From Capsicum annuum (taxonomy: Eukaryota; Streptophyta; Magnoliopsida; Solanales; Solanaceae): a DNA stretch of 64,000 bases. Made by a program: the position numbers and the translations under genes. The notes below the pieces were generated by a model that was not told the DNA's origin, made no database searches, and was given only the letters and a program-made list of their open reading frames with translations. Positions 48,093 to 60,670 of this stretch are shown one piece after another. The stretch lies in NCBI RefSeq assembly GCF_002878395.1, contig NC_061121.1, forward strand, positions 129,395,888 through 129,459,887, in the 5' to 3' direction. Numbering within the stretch: position 1 is the stretch's first letter; every line of letters begins with the position of its first letter.

Positions 48093-51000
48093 AATTATAA
48101 TTTTAATAGCTTGACTCGTGGAAGAAGCTTCAAGAAAAGAGAAAGAATAGATTGTTGGTTCATGAGCTAATTGGTCTCAAGGTAGGTTAGGTTTACTTGT
48201 GTTAGATTGAGATTTGATAGCGTATAATTTTGATACCTTGATGAGATAAGGTGGGATCTTAGATATTTAATTAGTAGACGGTAATTCTAGGGATGGTTGA
48301 CACATTTAGGCTAGTTAACTAGTTAAGTGTGGTATTTTACTCATATTCCAGAACATTAGATAGAGAGGATTGTTATCTCATAAAAATAATAAGAATACTC
48401 TAGTTTTTCTAGTATATGAGAGTGACCTTTTTAACACACAAGGGTATGTTTACCTAATTATCCTTTATTTCGGGATGTCGTAGATTCTTAGAATGGCTTA
48501 GCAGGAATGTTTAAATAAGAATTGTCCTATAGAACTAGTATGGATTGGTAAGCCTTTATGGAATGCATTAGATAACTTAGCCTAATTACAGGTAGAATTC
48601 AGACTTCTAAAATAGAACTTTGGAGGATTATTTGAAGCGGAACATGATCCACTTTGAGCTTGAACAAAGTGACTTCATAGCGACGTAGATAGGTATTGAA
48701 CACCTAGATTATTCTTTTTGTGATGTAATAGCTAAACTCGATAAAATTTTTATGCATATTGTTTATATTGTTATAATGTATAAACTTGATTGATTACCTT
48801 GTTTTCATGATATGGATAACATTGAAAAGTCTTATAAATTGAATCTATGGTTATGCTATCACTTAACTTATTGGCTAGATTACTTTTTGATCCTTGAATC
48901 ATGTCACAACTCTTATTCTAATTTATGTTTAATTACTAAGTTAATTTTTATGTAAAAGAATCTCTTGCTCTAGTTTCATGAACCATGTGGGTAAAAGAAG
49001 GATTCTAGAAGGCATACCCATAACTTAAAATTGACTTGTTAATAGTCATTATTAAACTTGGAAAGGTAGTGATTGCTCATATCATTTAAAAATGCATGCC
49101 CATGCATCTACTCCTATAATGTGGTGATGATTAATTGTAAAGTACCTTAAGATATATTTCTTTACCTCTCTTATTCTCTATTATTGGGGGCTTATACTTA
49201 TTATTAGTTTGATAATATAAATATGAGTTTATTATTGTCTTGTTTTTCATTGATGGTATGATGATGCCCTGTTAATCTGAAAGATATATTGATGATATGA
49301 TGTTGACTGATAAATATGGAAGAGGTATTGATGTTATAATAATGCTCGATGAATTCATATGAGGAATTAATGTTATGATAGTTCCTGGTGAATCCGAAAG
49401 AAAAGTTTATGATGTGGTAATGCTCGGTTAATTTGGATGAGGTATTGATCTTACGATGATCCCCAGTGAGTCCAAAAGTTAATTTATAATGTTTTAGTAT
49501 TCGATAAATCTGTAAGAGGTATTAATGTTATGATTGTGCCTGGTATACCTAGAGGCTATGCTAATGGTATGGTTATGTTACGTATGGTAATTATATATGA
49601 ATATGTCAATATATGTGTGGTTATGTCATTGTATCCTGAAGTCCTTGTGTGCTCTTAAGATATGATGTTATCCTTGGGGAATTATCTATAATTCTTTACT
49701 ATTAATTACTAGCAAAATGGCATGGTTGTTATTAATATTAAATAGCCGATAAAAGTTGAATATGTCAAATAACAAGTTAGGACTAATGGGTAAGTATAAT
49801 CAAGTTTATGGTTAAGGATGCACCTAGTAAATATATTTGCCTTAAATGAATAGTTTAATTATAGTATTTTTCCTAGTAAATGGGTTATGAGATAACAAAT
49901 TGTCTATATAAAGTGCTATTGTACTTAATGGTTTGAGGTATACAATACTAGTGGGTGAATATTGTCTAGTTAAATGTGGTAACTAGTAGATAAGCTTTTT
50001 AAATGGTTAATGACAATGATAGACCCAGAATTATTCATGGATAGTGATATTAACACCTAGCAGGTGAGGCTGTGGGTTGCTTAAGTGTTGACATAGAGAT
50101 TATGGTGTTAGTTAATAAGATGTTCTTAATAATAAATAGATAAGTATGTTTAATAATATTAAACCTCTTTCTATGTGATGCCTAGTGTGCCTATGACATC
50201 TCGGAATAAACTTTGGGCTAAAAGTTTATTATGGATAAGTGTGCCTCTTGATTAGATAATAAAGTTGATTATTTAGTAAAAGATAATTAGTTTCTACTTC
50301 TTGAAAAAGGTATTTAAAGAATCGGTTAACCAATGATTGGTGTTCTTATGATGACTATTAAACTAGTACTCAATAATAAGTGTGGGTTAGTGTATACGTA
50401 CTATATAGAGTTTATTGATACCATAGAAATCTAAGTGCTTATATGAGTATGGTTATGATTGCCTTGGTATTTGTTATCTTACTTGTGGTAACTTATGATG
50501 TTTACGAATATTAGTAAATGGCCCTTGGTGGGAATTGGGGAAATCATGGATATGGAAAGTTGTAAACCTCAGACATTTAGGAGTTTTTTGCATGTTTAAT
50601 TGCTTATTATCTATTTTCTTTGTGCACTCTCTAGTGGTATGGGACACCGTGATGAGTTCTTTAAATTATTGTTCCTTATTTTTACTTTGTGGTTGTATGT
50701 TATTTTATTCATGTTCTAATGGATTCATGTGCACTTAACTTGACATTTATGGAATTGAGATTATATTAATATAGTTCATGCTTCTATGTTGCTTACTCCT
50801 TTTATATGATAGTATTGGTATGTGATGAATATTCATGTCGTAGTATTATTCTAGTTTGATTATTCACTATGTATAGTGATAATGGTGATGATTCCAGTTT
50901 GATTCTGCCTCTTGATTCATAGCTATTGACTTACTTTATATCATCTTTATATCATAATTTAGCTTAGTCGGTAGATGGTGCATATTTAGTACCCTTTATT

Positions 51001-51444
51001 TTGGTACTCAAGCTACACTTTTGTACCTTTTTGGTGTAAACACAAGTACTAGTTGCTACCTCTTAGTTGAGATCATGGTTTATTGATCTTCCGAAGATAG
51101 AGTGAGCTCATGAAGTCCTAATAGCCTATTTCCTCTATATCTTATTTATGTTTTTTTATTCGAGATGAATGTATCAGACTATTAAAGGATATTTTGGCAT
51201 TATATTGTAGTTTCTACTGTCAAACTTAGGTGCTTTTGTATTAAAATTACCAGGTGATTAGAATTCATATCCGTAGTTGTTGTCTATTGTGAAAATTTTT
51301 TGTTGTTGGTTTTGTCGTCATTTGTGGGCTTTGTTGGGCATTTCTACGAAAGTAACCTACTGCCTTGGCTTCAGGTTATAGTGTTGGCTTACCTACTCAT
51401 TGGATTTAGTAGGTGCATCATGACACGTGAATTGGGTGATGACA
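48093..51444 (+). repeat. Gypsy A left LTR, part 2
   Basis: It is collinear with about 57400-60670: GATTGTTGGTT(C/T)(A/G)TGAGC, then CTCAAGGTAGGTTAGG, and so on to the end, GGGTGATGACA. It contains the 39-base repeat region at about 49245-49560 and the conserved terminal block at 50950-51060. Open frames such as 50535-50738 and 51300-51482 lie in LTR sequence and are not genes. Confidence 0.85.
49245..49560 (+). repeat. ~39 bp repeats in the gypsy A left LTR
   Basis: Seven or eight degenerate units are built on CCTGGTGAATCYGRAAGA followed by a GGTATTGATGTTATGATGAT-like half. The counterpart is at 58455-58770. Confidence 0.7.
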
Positions 51445-51446
51445 AA

Positions 51447-51460
51447 TTTGTATCAAAGCC
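51447..51460 (+). other. Primer-binding site (initiator tRNA-Met type) of gypsy A
   Basis: TTTGTATCAAAGCC compares with TTGGTATCAGAGCC (two changes). It stands two bases after the LTR end. Confidence 0.75.
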
Positions 51461-51499
51461 TAGGCTTCACCACTACTATTGAGATAAATGTAAGTGTAT

Positions 51500-53080
51500 A
51501 ATAGAGTCCTATAGATTGGAATGTTTACATCTATTTCCTATCTTCAGGAGGCTATGAGTCATTCATAGGAATCCATCATTTCTTTTACTCATATCATGGC
51601 TATGGTTTGTGTTAGTTTGTAGAATATTTTCTTAACTTTACTATTTTGCAAGCGTCTCGGACTCAAGCTTCAACTAGGCACGATAAGGGTCCTAAGACCC
51701 ATCCTTTTCATGTGTAAGTAATTAGGGATTAGAATAAGACTCCCTAAAACTTCATTCCTATACCTGAGCCAGAGATTCCTTTTCCATAAGAAGCAGAGGG
51801 CAACGGACCAGCCCAGACCAGTTTTTATTCCCTGTTCTTTTCTTAGAAATGCCTTAGTTCTGCTTTTAGGTATTATTGATGGCTTAGAGACTACTATGAA
51901 AGGAGTACAACATGTAGTTGTAGCTCCTGGAGTTGAGGTTCCTCCTATGCAGACAGTTGTTAAACTGATAATGGCTCAGCTAGTTGTGACCTAGAATGCT
52001 ATGACTTCTAAGCAGTAGAAAATGCTGGGTAGGTTTTTAAGGTTCGATCCTTTATATTTTTTGGTGCTCCGTAAGAGAATACATTTGAGTTTCTGATTGC
52101 ATATAATGATAGGCTTTGTAGATTAGGCATTGATTAAACTCATGGTATGGATTACACCACTTGTTAGTTTTATTTATTTGCTCGACACTGGTGGAGAGGT
52201 TTTATAAGTTCTAGGACAGATGGATCTTCTCCCTTTTTATGGAGTAAGGTCTCTAAGATATTTTTGGGGAAGTATACATTGTGCAGCATTAGAGATCTAT
52301 TTATAGATCAATTCTCTAGATTAGCATGGTTGTATAACGGTCGTTGACTATAAGGCTTCTTTCCATGAGTTGGCCAAGCATGTAACTTCTATCTTGGATT
52401 TTGAGTATGAGAGAGTTTGCTTCTTTGTCAGAGGACTAAGACTCCCTATTCAAATGGATACTCAAAGTTAGTTGTTGCAGGTTGTACTTTTTTGGAGGTT
52501 TCTAATAATGGTTGAGTGATGGCGGATATTCATCGTGAGGGCCATGATAAAAGTCTTAAGATCAGGTAAGATTTTGTATGAGTCGTAGTAGTTCTCGATT
52601 CAATGGTTGTCTTTCTTATGTTAGGCATCTTCCACATCTATATTTTCAGCCCTAGGGTCACACTAGTCAACTGGTTTAGGAATCTCTTTAGACAACTAGC
52701 GGAGGTCAGTTTTGTACTATTGTTCGCCCTAGTAATGGTGATTATTAGTTTTTGAGAGGTTAATAAATAGGCAATTCTAGATGTGGTGGTTACTCTGGTT
52801 CAGCTGGAACAATAAGTTCTATTTCTTGTGATTATTATTTTACTAATGGACTTTTCGATCATTACTATAGAGATTAGTCTAGTCGTGGGGCTATGGTTGC
52901 TTCACCCTAGGGTTCTACTCCTATTAACTTAGTTTATCCCTCAAGTAGAGGTGGATCGCCAGTTTGTAGAAATGGTTTCTAGGTGCTCGAGATGGTACTC
53001 AGGCAGAAAGGATAACAGGTTAGTTAGGTGCCTAGCCAGGTAGTGGGCGTGGCTAGTTATATGCTGTAACTGCTACACAC
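51500..53080 (+). pseudogene. Gypsy A Gag
   Basis: The N-terminal part (about 51645-51715) reads ASRTQASTRHDKGPKTHPFH, close to the basic start of related Gags. The central domain is visible as FLRFDPLYF (about 52035-52060), RHWWRGF (about 52175-52205), and DYKASFHELAKHVTSILDFE through CFFVRGLRLPIQMDTQS (52345-52470). After this the linker is Ser/Gly/Gln-rich, and the CCHC knuckle expected near 52700-52780 is not recognisable. Several frame changes and stops are present. The order LTR, primer site, Gag is complete, so the element was once full length. Confidence 0.7.
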
Positions 53081-53089
53081 GAGGCTGAA

Positions 53090-53470
53090 ACTGCAGATGC
53101 TATTATTAAAAGTACAATTTTGGGGTACCTAAAGTTGTCTCTCACTTTTTTTACTCCAGATCCACTTATTTTTGTATATATACTTATTATGAACTATAGT
53201 TAAACTTGACTAATGATTTATTATATGTTGTATTTACTTTTATGAGTGAATATTTAGTAGTGGATCAAGTATTAAAATCATGTTCTGTGATATTTAGTGA
53301 TGTTGATAGTAATGCTGATCTTATTATCTTGATATGCTGGATTTTGATTTGATTTTTGGCATGGATTGGTTATCACACTATCATGCAATCATGGATTATT
53401 TTGCCTCAACTATTACCATAGCATAGCCCAGCATAACCCTAATTGTGTGGTAGAAAGTGGTTAGCCGTGA
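53090..53470 (+). pseudogene. Gypsy A protease
   Basis: The active-site region near 53145-53185 should read FDPGSTYSYVSSY; here the bases give an FTP, then a one-base loss, then STYFC-like readings, so the catalytic Asp is gone. Next are EYLVVDQVLKSC (about 53246-53285) and IFGMDWLSHYHAIMDYFAST (about 53351-53410), the standard second block. RT follows after about 100 bases. Confidence 0.75.
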
Positions 53471-53476
53471 GCCGAT

Positions 53477-54420
53477 GTGGATTTTTCTTATGTCTATGCT
53501 TGGACAATTATATCAAGAGGCAGCGAGTCTTATCATGCTTATATATGTGATACTTATATAGAGAGTCTATCGCTTGACTCTGTTCCTATTGTGTGTGAGT
53601 TACCAAATGTGTTTCCTGTCAACCTGCCTAGTATTCCCCCTTACTATGAGATTGAGTTTTCTATTGACGTTGAGCATAGCGCCTAACCTATTTCTATGGC
53701 ACATTACGTATGGCTCTTAATGAGATTAAGAAGCTAAATTCACAACTTTAGGATCTTCTTGATAATGGTTTTACTCAATAGAGTGTGTACCCGTGGGGAG
53801 ATCTTATTTTGTTTGTAAAGAAGAAGGATGGGTTGATGAGAGTGTGTATTGACTATGAGTAGCTTAATAAGGTGACGTTGAAGAACTACTATCCAATGCA
53901 TCGCATTAATGATTTATTTGACAAGCTTTAACGGACAATCGTTTTCTCTAAGATAGATTTAAGGTCAGGTTATAATCAATTAAGGATGAAGGCGGAGAAT
54001 ATCCTGAAGATAGCTTTCAGGACCCGTTAGGGTCATTATGAGTTTTTAGTGATGTCTTTTAGGTTGACTATCTCCTCAGCCGCATTCATGGATTTTAGAA
54101 ATGTTGCTTTAAGACACTACAAAGAATCCTTCATTATTGTGTTCATTGATGACATTCTTATGTATTTGAGGAGTACTGAGGAACATGCACAATATTTGAT
54201 GGTCGTGCTCAAGCCTCAAAAGGACCATGTGTTCTTTTCTATATTTTTGAAGTGTTTGTTTTTTAGTTTGTTTAATTCCTTGGATATGTGGTATCCGTAG
54301 TGGGTACTATGGTTGACTCAACAAAGATTTTAGTGATTAGTGATTGGGATAGGCCTATGTCTCCGACGTATGTTTGTAGTTTTTTGGTTTGGCTAGTTAT
54401 TAATGTTATTTTTGGATAGC
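53477..54420 (+). pseudogene. Gypsy A reverse transcriptase
   Basis: The N-terminal run includes CELPNVFPVNLPSIPPYYEI (53596-53655; family DFPDVFPxxLPGxPPxR). Finger and palm motifs are LNSQLxDLLDNGF, FVKKKDGLMRVCIDYExLNK (53808-53870; the stop replaces the Gln of YRQLNK), FSKIDLRSGYNQLRMK (53945-53992) and HYEFLVMSFRLT. The catalytic FIDDILMY is intact at 54142-54165. The open piece at 54049-54300 spans palm to thumb. There are at least four stops in the domain. The active site is kept although the protein is broken. Confidence 0.85.
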
Positions 54421-54429
54421 TTTGCTACT

Positions 54430-54965
54430 ATTTAAACCCTTATGACTAGATCAAATCCCCAAAAAGTTCTATTCCAATTGTCCAAGGAGTGTGTGTTGAG
54501 CTTTTAAAGGCTCAAGGATTGCCTTACTTTAGCTCTAGTGTCAGCTCTTCTATTTGAGGGTGAGGGATTCACCGTGTTTTGGGATGCTTCTGGTGTTGGT
54601 GTTTTTCGTGTTTTGATGCAACAGGGTGATGTTATTACTTAGGCTTCTACAAACTTAAGGTACATGAGTGAAACTACCCCACTTATGATTTGAAGTTGGT
54701 GGCAATAGTTTTCGCATTCATGATTTGGAGGTATTATTTGTATGGGGTACATTGTGTTATTTTCACCTATTATCGTAGCCTTCAGCATCTTATGACATTG
54801 CTAGATCTTAATGCTCAACAAGGGAGATGAATGGAGTTGTTGAAGGACTATGATATTTCTATCTTGTATCATCAAGGTAAGGAAAATATTGTAGCTTATG
54901 TCTTGAGTTGTAAGGCTGTGAGTATAGGTAGCTTGACTTGTATTTCCATTTCTCATATGCCAATA
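54430..54965 (+). pseudogene. Gypsy A RNase H
   Basis: It would remove the RNA strand during reverse transcription. Readable blocks are VFWDASGVGVFRVLMQQGDV (about 54575-54635, with the catalytic Asp), TYDLKLVAIVFAFMIWRYYL (about 54683-54742; the usual Glu of DLEL is Lys) and YGVHCVIFTYYRSLQHLMT (about 54742-54798; the Asp of TDHKSL is Tyr). The end is KDYDISILYHQGKENIVAYV at 54843-54902. Two of the catalytic acids are replaced. Confidence 0.8.
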
Positions 54966-54999
54966 CCATGGGATATTCAGTCCATAAAAAATTTGATGG

Positions 55000-56480
55000 T
55001 TTGCCAAAATATTTCAATTCTTTCTATGGTTTTTGCTTGTGTAGAAGTGAGGTCCTTCTTATTTGAGCAGATTTATGATTGACAGTATGAGGATAGAAAG
55101 TTGTGATTTCTCCATGACCAGGTGTGGAGCAGTCAATCTGTGAGGCAAACTGTTGATTCTGAGGGTATCTTAAGGTTTCAGAGTCGTATTTACGTACCCT
55201 AGCTTGATGACATGATTCAATCAATTTTTCATGAGTCTTATAGCTCTAGATATTATATTTATCTCAGTACAACTAAGATGTATAGAGATTTAAGGCAGCA
55301 TTACTGGTGGGAATGGAAGAAGAAAGATGTGGTAGATTTTGTTGATTGTATCCTATGCTATCAACAAGTTAAGGTTGAGCATCAGTGTCCAGGTGGGTTG
55401 ACCCAGAGATTTCCAATGGACAAGTAGAAATGGGAATGGGTTACTATGGACTTCATTATTGCTTTACCTCACACTCCCTATGGTTCCATTGGTATTTTGG
55501 TTATTATGTACCATTTGACTAGGTCGGCATATTTCATTCTTCTTCAAATAACATTTAGTACTCTGAGATTGGCCTAGACTAATGTTTTAGAGATAGTTCA
55601 TTTTCATTGGGTGCCTCTCGATCATATCAAACTATGGTTGTATATTACTTTAAGACTTTGGAGAGTATTTCAGGAGGAGTTAGGTACTTTAGTGGATTTG
55701 CATACAACTTTTCATCCGCATATAGATAGTCAGTTCGAGTAAACTATTTAGGTGCTTGAGGATGTTCTCCAAGCATGTGTTATGGATGTTATAGGATAGT
55801 GGGATCAACACTTAGCATTGACAGAGTTCGTATATAACATAAGTTATCATTCGAGTATTTAGATGGTGTCGTATGATGCTTTATATGGTAAGAGGTATCA
55901 TTCACCAATAGGTTGGTTTGAAACTTTTAAGGTATAAACTCGTCGTATAGATTTTCTTCTGGACTCATTGGATAGAGTCAGGGTGATTTAGTATAGGCTG
56001 AGAGCAGCCTAGAGTATAATGGAGGCCTATGCAGATAGTAGACTCAGTACCTTGAGATTCGGGGTTCGTAACCATATTTTCCTTCGTGTTTCACCTATGA
56101 AAGGTGTGAACAGATTTGGAAGTAAGGGTAAGCTCAGCCCTTATTATATTGGCCATTTTGAGATTCTCTATAAAGTTTAGCATATGAGTTACACTTACCT
56201 CAAGATTTTGTAGTTGTTCATCCAGTTTTCTATGTCTCTATGTTGAGGAAGTAATTTGTTATCCTTCTTATATGCTTAGGCTGGGTTTAGTTTAGTTATA
56301 TGAGAAGTTGGCCTTTGTAGAGGAGCCCGTAATTATTTTTACTAGGGATGGGAAATAGTTGGGTGGTAAAGATATTTTTATAGTTAAGGATCAGTGGAGG
56401 GACCGCCCAGTGAAGTAGGCTACTTTAGAGATCGAGAGTGAGATATGTGCCTAGTATCATCATTATTTTGAGACTTTAGT
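55000..56480 (+). pseudogene. Gypsy A integrase and C-terminal chromodomain-like region
   Basis: The zinc region (55212-55427) has HESYSSRYYIYLSTTKMYRD and then VDCILCYQQVKVEH, with the CxxC pair intact. The core's first catalytic Asp is intact in WVTMDFIIALPHTP (about 55437-55480). The second (ISDRG) is lost in damaged sequence near 55620. The third is only partly readable near 55730-55760. SPMKGVNRFGSKGKLSPYYI is at about 56093-56150. The C-terminal region reads EPVIIFTRDGK, then KDQWRDRPVKxATLEIESEI (about 56322-56445), which resembles the chromodomain-like end of chromoviruses. Many stops. The 3' LTR starts about 55 bases later. Confidence 0.8.
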
Positions 56481-58454
56481 TTTGTTCTTTATCTTAAACA
56501 TTTAGGGACGGAAGTTTGTTAGTAGTGCATGTTGTAATGACCCTTCAGGTCATTTTTTGTGTGCATGCTTATTTTTGATGTTAGTGGTTTCCCATAGCTA
56601 CCACAAGTCTTTTATGCCATGCTTGAACTAACAGTCCAATTACCTGGCAGTTCATATGGTTTTTAGAACTATTTTCTCGTTTAGAATTCTTTGTTTGTCC
56701 CAAATGGTGACCAATCTAAACCTTTAGTAAAATGATATTGGATTGAAAATCCGACTTTAACAACAAATTCAAAACGTCAATATATATATGGTTTCATATC
56801 ACATTTTCTCATTGTAGACTCTAAATCCATCCCGAGTGCTTGGACAAAACATGGATATAAATTTTCAGTTTCAATAATTGCCTATTGCTCGAATTGGCAT
56901 GATTGTCTGAAAAGTTGTGCGATCGTGGTCTAGCACATATGTTTGGTCATGCCTCATTAGGCCTAGGCTAGTCCATGTAAAATCCCTCTTTTAGTCAAAA
57001 TTTTGTCATTTTCTTTATTTCTTTGAGTCCCCAAACCCTAATAGTGTAAAACCCTTAAAGTGAGTATTGTGGGTTGATTGGGAGCTTGGGTATCTTATGC
57101 AATTGTGTTTTAATGAAAATCTAAAGAATTAATCCCTTAAATTTTTGTGTTAGATCCTTGTTTATTAGACCCAAGATGCCATATTGCATGAGGCTTGATT
57201 TTAGCCACAAATATTGTTGGTTGCATAAATCTTTTAAGGGTTAAAACTCCCTTATAGTATTTGAAAAATGGGTTGTCCTCAAAAATTTGTTTTCCATATA
57301 TAGGACCTACTTAGAGGTTTTTGGTGTTATTTTGGACCCAAAGCACAATGGTGCAGTATGGGTGTTGTTATTCTCGTAATATTTAATAGAATATGTTGTT
57401 GATAGCTTGGCTTATTGAATATGATTCAAAAAAATGAAAAGCAAAGATTGTTGGTTTGTGAGCTAATTGGACTCAAGGTAGGTTAGGCTTACTTATGATA
57501 CATTGAGCTTTATCAAAGTATAATTGAGATATTATTATAAGATTGGGCAGGGTCTTAGATGTTTTATTAGTTGATGGTAATGCTTGGGATGGTTGAAATA
57601 TTTTTGCGAATGAACTTATTAAGGGTGGTATTTGACTCATAACCTAAAACATTGAATAGAGGGGCTTGTTATCTCATGAATATCATAAGAGTACTATTGT
57701 TGTTATAGTAGATGAGAGTGACCTTGTTCACTCACTCAAAGGTATGTTGACCTAAATATGCTTAGTTGTGGGATACTTTGGAGGAATTCTTGAAGCAGAA
57801 TTGTCCTAAGGAACTAGCGCTGCCTGGTATGCCCTTAAGTCATTAAGTAGATAACTTAGCATTATTTTAGGTAGAAGTTAAACTTGTAAAGGATAACTTT
57901 GGGGAATTATTAGAAGTGAAACTTTACTCGACTTAAGCTTGAACTATGTGACTTCTTAGAGACCTAGATACGTGTTGAACTTCTAGATTATGCTTTCGAT
58001 GATGTAATGGCTAAATATGGTAAATGGTTTATGCATATTGTTGATGTTTTGATAAATTATATACTTGATTATAGAATTGGAAAGTCTTGTGAATTGAATC
58101 TATGGTTATGGTATAGCTTAACTGGTTGGTTTACTAAGTAAACCTTGACTAAGCTAATGTTTATGTAATATAATCTCTTGCTCTTATTTCGTGAACCATG
58201 TAGGTAAAAGAAAGATTCTAGCAGGCATACCCATGACTTATAACTTGTTAATAATCATGATGATTCTTGAAAAAGTGGTGATTGCTTTAATCATTAAGAT
58301 ATATATTCCTATGCATCTACTCATATAGTGTGGTGATGATTAATGGTAAAATACCTTGATATGTATTTCCTTACCACTCTTACTCTCTATTGTTGTAGGC
58401 TTGTACTTTTTATTGGTTTGATTACTTATGTACGTGTTTATTATTGTCCTGGTG

Positions 58455-58770
58455 GTTATTGAAGGTATGATAATGCCTGGTGAATTAGGAGGATATATTT
58501 ATGATGTGATGATACCTGGTAAACTTAGAAGAGGTATTGATGTTGTGCTGATTCCTGGTGAATTCAGAAGATGATTGATATTGTGATGATGCTCAGAAAA
58601 TTTGGAAGATAAATTCATGATATTGTAATGCCTGGTAAATCCGCATGAGGTATTGATGTTATTAAGATTCTTGGTGAATCTGAAAGATATATTAATTATG
58701 TGGTAATACCTGGTAAATCTGGAAGAGGTACTGATGTGATGATAGTGTTGGGTTGTCTAGGAAGATGTAA
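58455..58770 (+). repeat. ~39 bp repeats with two-step alternation in the gypsy A right LTR
   Basis: About seven units start with (C)CTGGTRAATYNRGAAGA. Odd units continue with a TATATTTATGATGTGATGATA-like half and even units with GGTATTGATGTTGTGATGAT, giving a two-unit period near 78 bases. The left LTR copy at 49245-49560 shows the same alternation. Confidence 0.7.
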
Positions 58771-60184
58771 TAATGTTATGTTGATGTTCCATATGGTATG
58801 TATATATTAATATGTCGGTAAATATGTGGTTATGTCATTGTATGTTTAAGTCCTTGTGTGCTCTTAGCATATAATGTTATCCTTGGGAGGTTGACTATAG
58901 TTCTCTACTAATAATTGCCAGTTAAATAGTATGGCTCTTGTTAATATTAAATTGTGGATAGAAGTAGAATATGCCAAATAACGAGTTAGGACTAATGGGT
59001 AAGTATAATCATGTGTAGGGTTAGGATTCACCTAGTAGACATATTTGGCTTGAATGAATGGTTTAATTTTGGGATTTTGCATAGTAAGTGGGTTATGTGA
59101 TATCTAGTTGTCTGTATAAAGTGGTTGTGCAAGTTGATGGTTAGAGGTCTAAAATACTAGTGGGTGAATCTTGTCTAGTTAGATGTGGTAACTAGTAGCT
59201 AAACTTTTTGAATGGTTAATAATGATGATAGACCTATCATTGTTGACAGATAGTGAGATTGACACCAATTAGGTGAGGTCGTGGGTTTCTTAAGTGTTGA
59301 CTTAGAGATTATGTTGTTAGTTAATAAGTGGTGTTGAATAATAGATATATAAGTGTGTTTGATGATATGTAACCTATTCCAATGAGATGCATGGTGTACC
59401 TATGACATCTAGGAATGAAATTTGGACTAAAAGGAGATCATGTCTTAGTGTGCATCTTGATTTGATAATAAAGATGACTATTTTGTAAATGAGAATTAAG
59501 AGCTACTTCTTGAAGAAGGTCTATAAAGAATCAATTAGACTAATCATTTGAGTTCTTATGATGAATAGTCATATAGTAGTTAATAATAATTGTGGGTTAG
59601 TTAATAATGACTAGATAGAGTGTATTGATACCATAGAAATCCAAATGCTTATATGACAATGGATATGATCGCCTTGGCATATATTATCTTACTTGTGGTA
59701 ATTGATGATGTTAATTGATCTCGGTAAATTGCCCTTGGCGGGAATTGTCGAAATCATGCATATGGAATGCGGTAAACCATTGACATAGAGGATTTTAGGG
59801 CATGTGTAATTACTTAGTATATGTTTTCTTTGTGCACTCTCCAGTGCTATGGGACACGTGATGAGTTCTTTACTTTATTATTCCTTGTTTTGTACTTCTT
59901 GGTAGTTTAGGACACCGTGATGAGTAAATTTATTCAAGTTCTAATGGATGAATGCTCTCTTATTTTGATATTTATGCAGTTATGATTATAATATTATCAT
60001 TCATGTTCAGTTTTCTTACTCCATATATGAGGCAGTATTGCTATGTGATGAATGGTTATGTCATAGTACTGTTCAATATTGATTATTAATTATGTATAGT
60101 GATGATGGAGCTGATTTATCTTCGATTCTGTGCTATCACTTATAGTTATTTTCTTACTTTTTTTAATCTTTCTATCATAATTTT

Positions 60185-60295
60185 TCTTAGTGAGCCAATG
60201 TGTCCTACTGAGTACCCATTATTTTAGTACTCATACTACACTTCTGTACCTTTTTTGTGCAGACCTGAGTACTACTTGCCGTTGCTGAGTTGAGA
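60185..60295 (+). promoter_or_regulatory. Conserved LTR terminal block (R/U5-like)
   Basis: TGTCCTACTGAGTACCCATT, then ACTCATACTACACTTCTGTACC and TTGTGCAGACCTGAGTACTA, recur as close variants at 14095-14215, 18036-18140 and 50950-51060. The position within the last 500 bases of each LTR suggests the transcript start or polyadenylation region, but no function can be shown from sequence alone. Confidence 0.5.
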
Positions 60296-60670
60296 TTGTG
60301 TTGTGTTGATCTTTCGGAGATAGAATAAGTTTATGGAGTCCAAGTCAACCATTTCCCCTCTATCTTTATTTGGGCCTTTTATATTCGAGATGAATATATA
60401 AGACTATTTATGATTATTTAGAATTTAAGTTATAGTTCCTGTTATCAAATATTATTGCTATTGTACTAATATTACCAAGTCATAGGAAATGGTATCCATA
60501 GTAGTTGTCTATTATGGAACAATTTTGTTGTTGTTGTAATCATCTATAGTGGCCCTTATTGGGAATTTCTACTAAAGTGACCTACTACCTTATATTTGGG
60601 TTACAGTGTTGGCTTACCTACTAGTTGGTTTTAGTAGGTGCCATCATGACACATGAATCGGGTCATGACA

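Larger units (their letters stand above)
35331..60670 (+). mobile_element. Gypsy A: plus-strand Ty3/gypsy element, interrupted by gypsy B
   Basis: The element consists of a left LTR in two parts (35331-35748 and 48093-51444), a tRNA-Met type primer site, gag, protease, RT, RNase H, integrase and C-terminal domain (51500-56480), and a right LTR (56533-60670). Without the nested gypsy B it is about 13 kb. The two LTRs match along their length, including internal repeats, apart from a segment of roughly 410 bases missing from the left copy. It sits inside a copia gag. The coding part has many stops. I could not resolve a clean target duplication at its ends (ATGAA against AAGGA). Confidence 0.8.
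56533..60670 (+). repeat. Gypsy A right LTR
   Basis: It is 4138 bp long, starts TGTAATGACCC and ends GGGTCATGACA. It contains no gene. Parts: a start region with TAGCTACCACAAGTC; a block at about 56655-57065 not found in the left copy; the 39-base repeats (58455-58770); the conserved terminal block (60185-60295); and ACTAGTTGGTTTTAGTAGG, then a TGCCATCATGACAC block at the end. It borders directly on copia Gag sequence at 60671. Confidence 0.85.
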
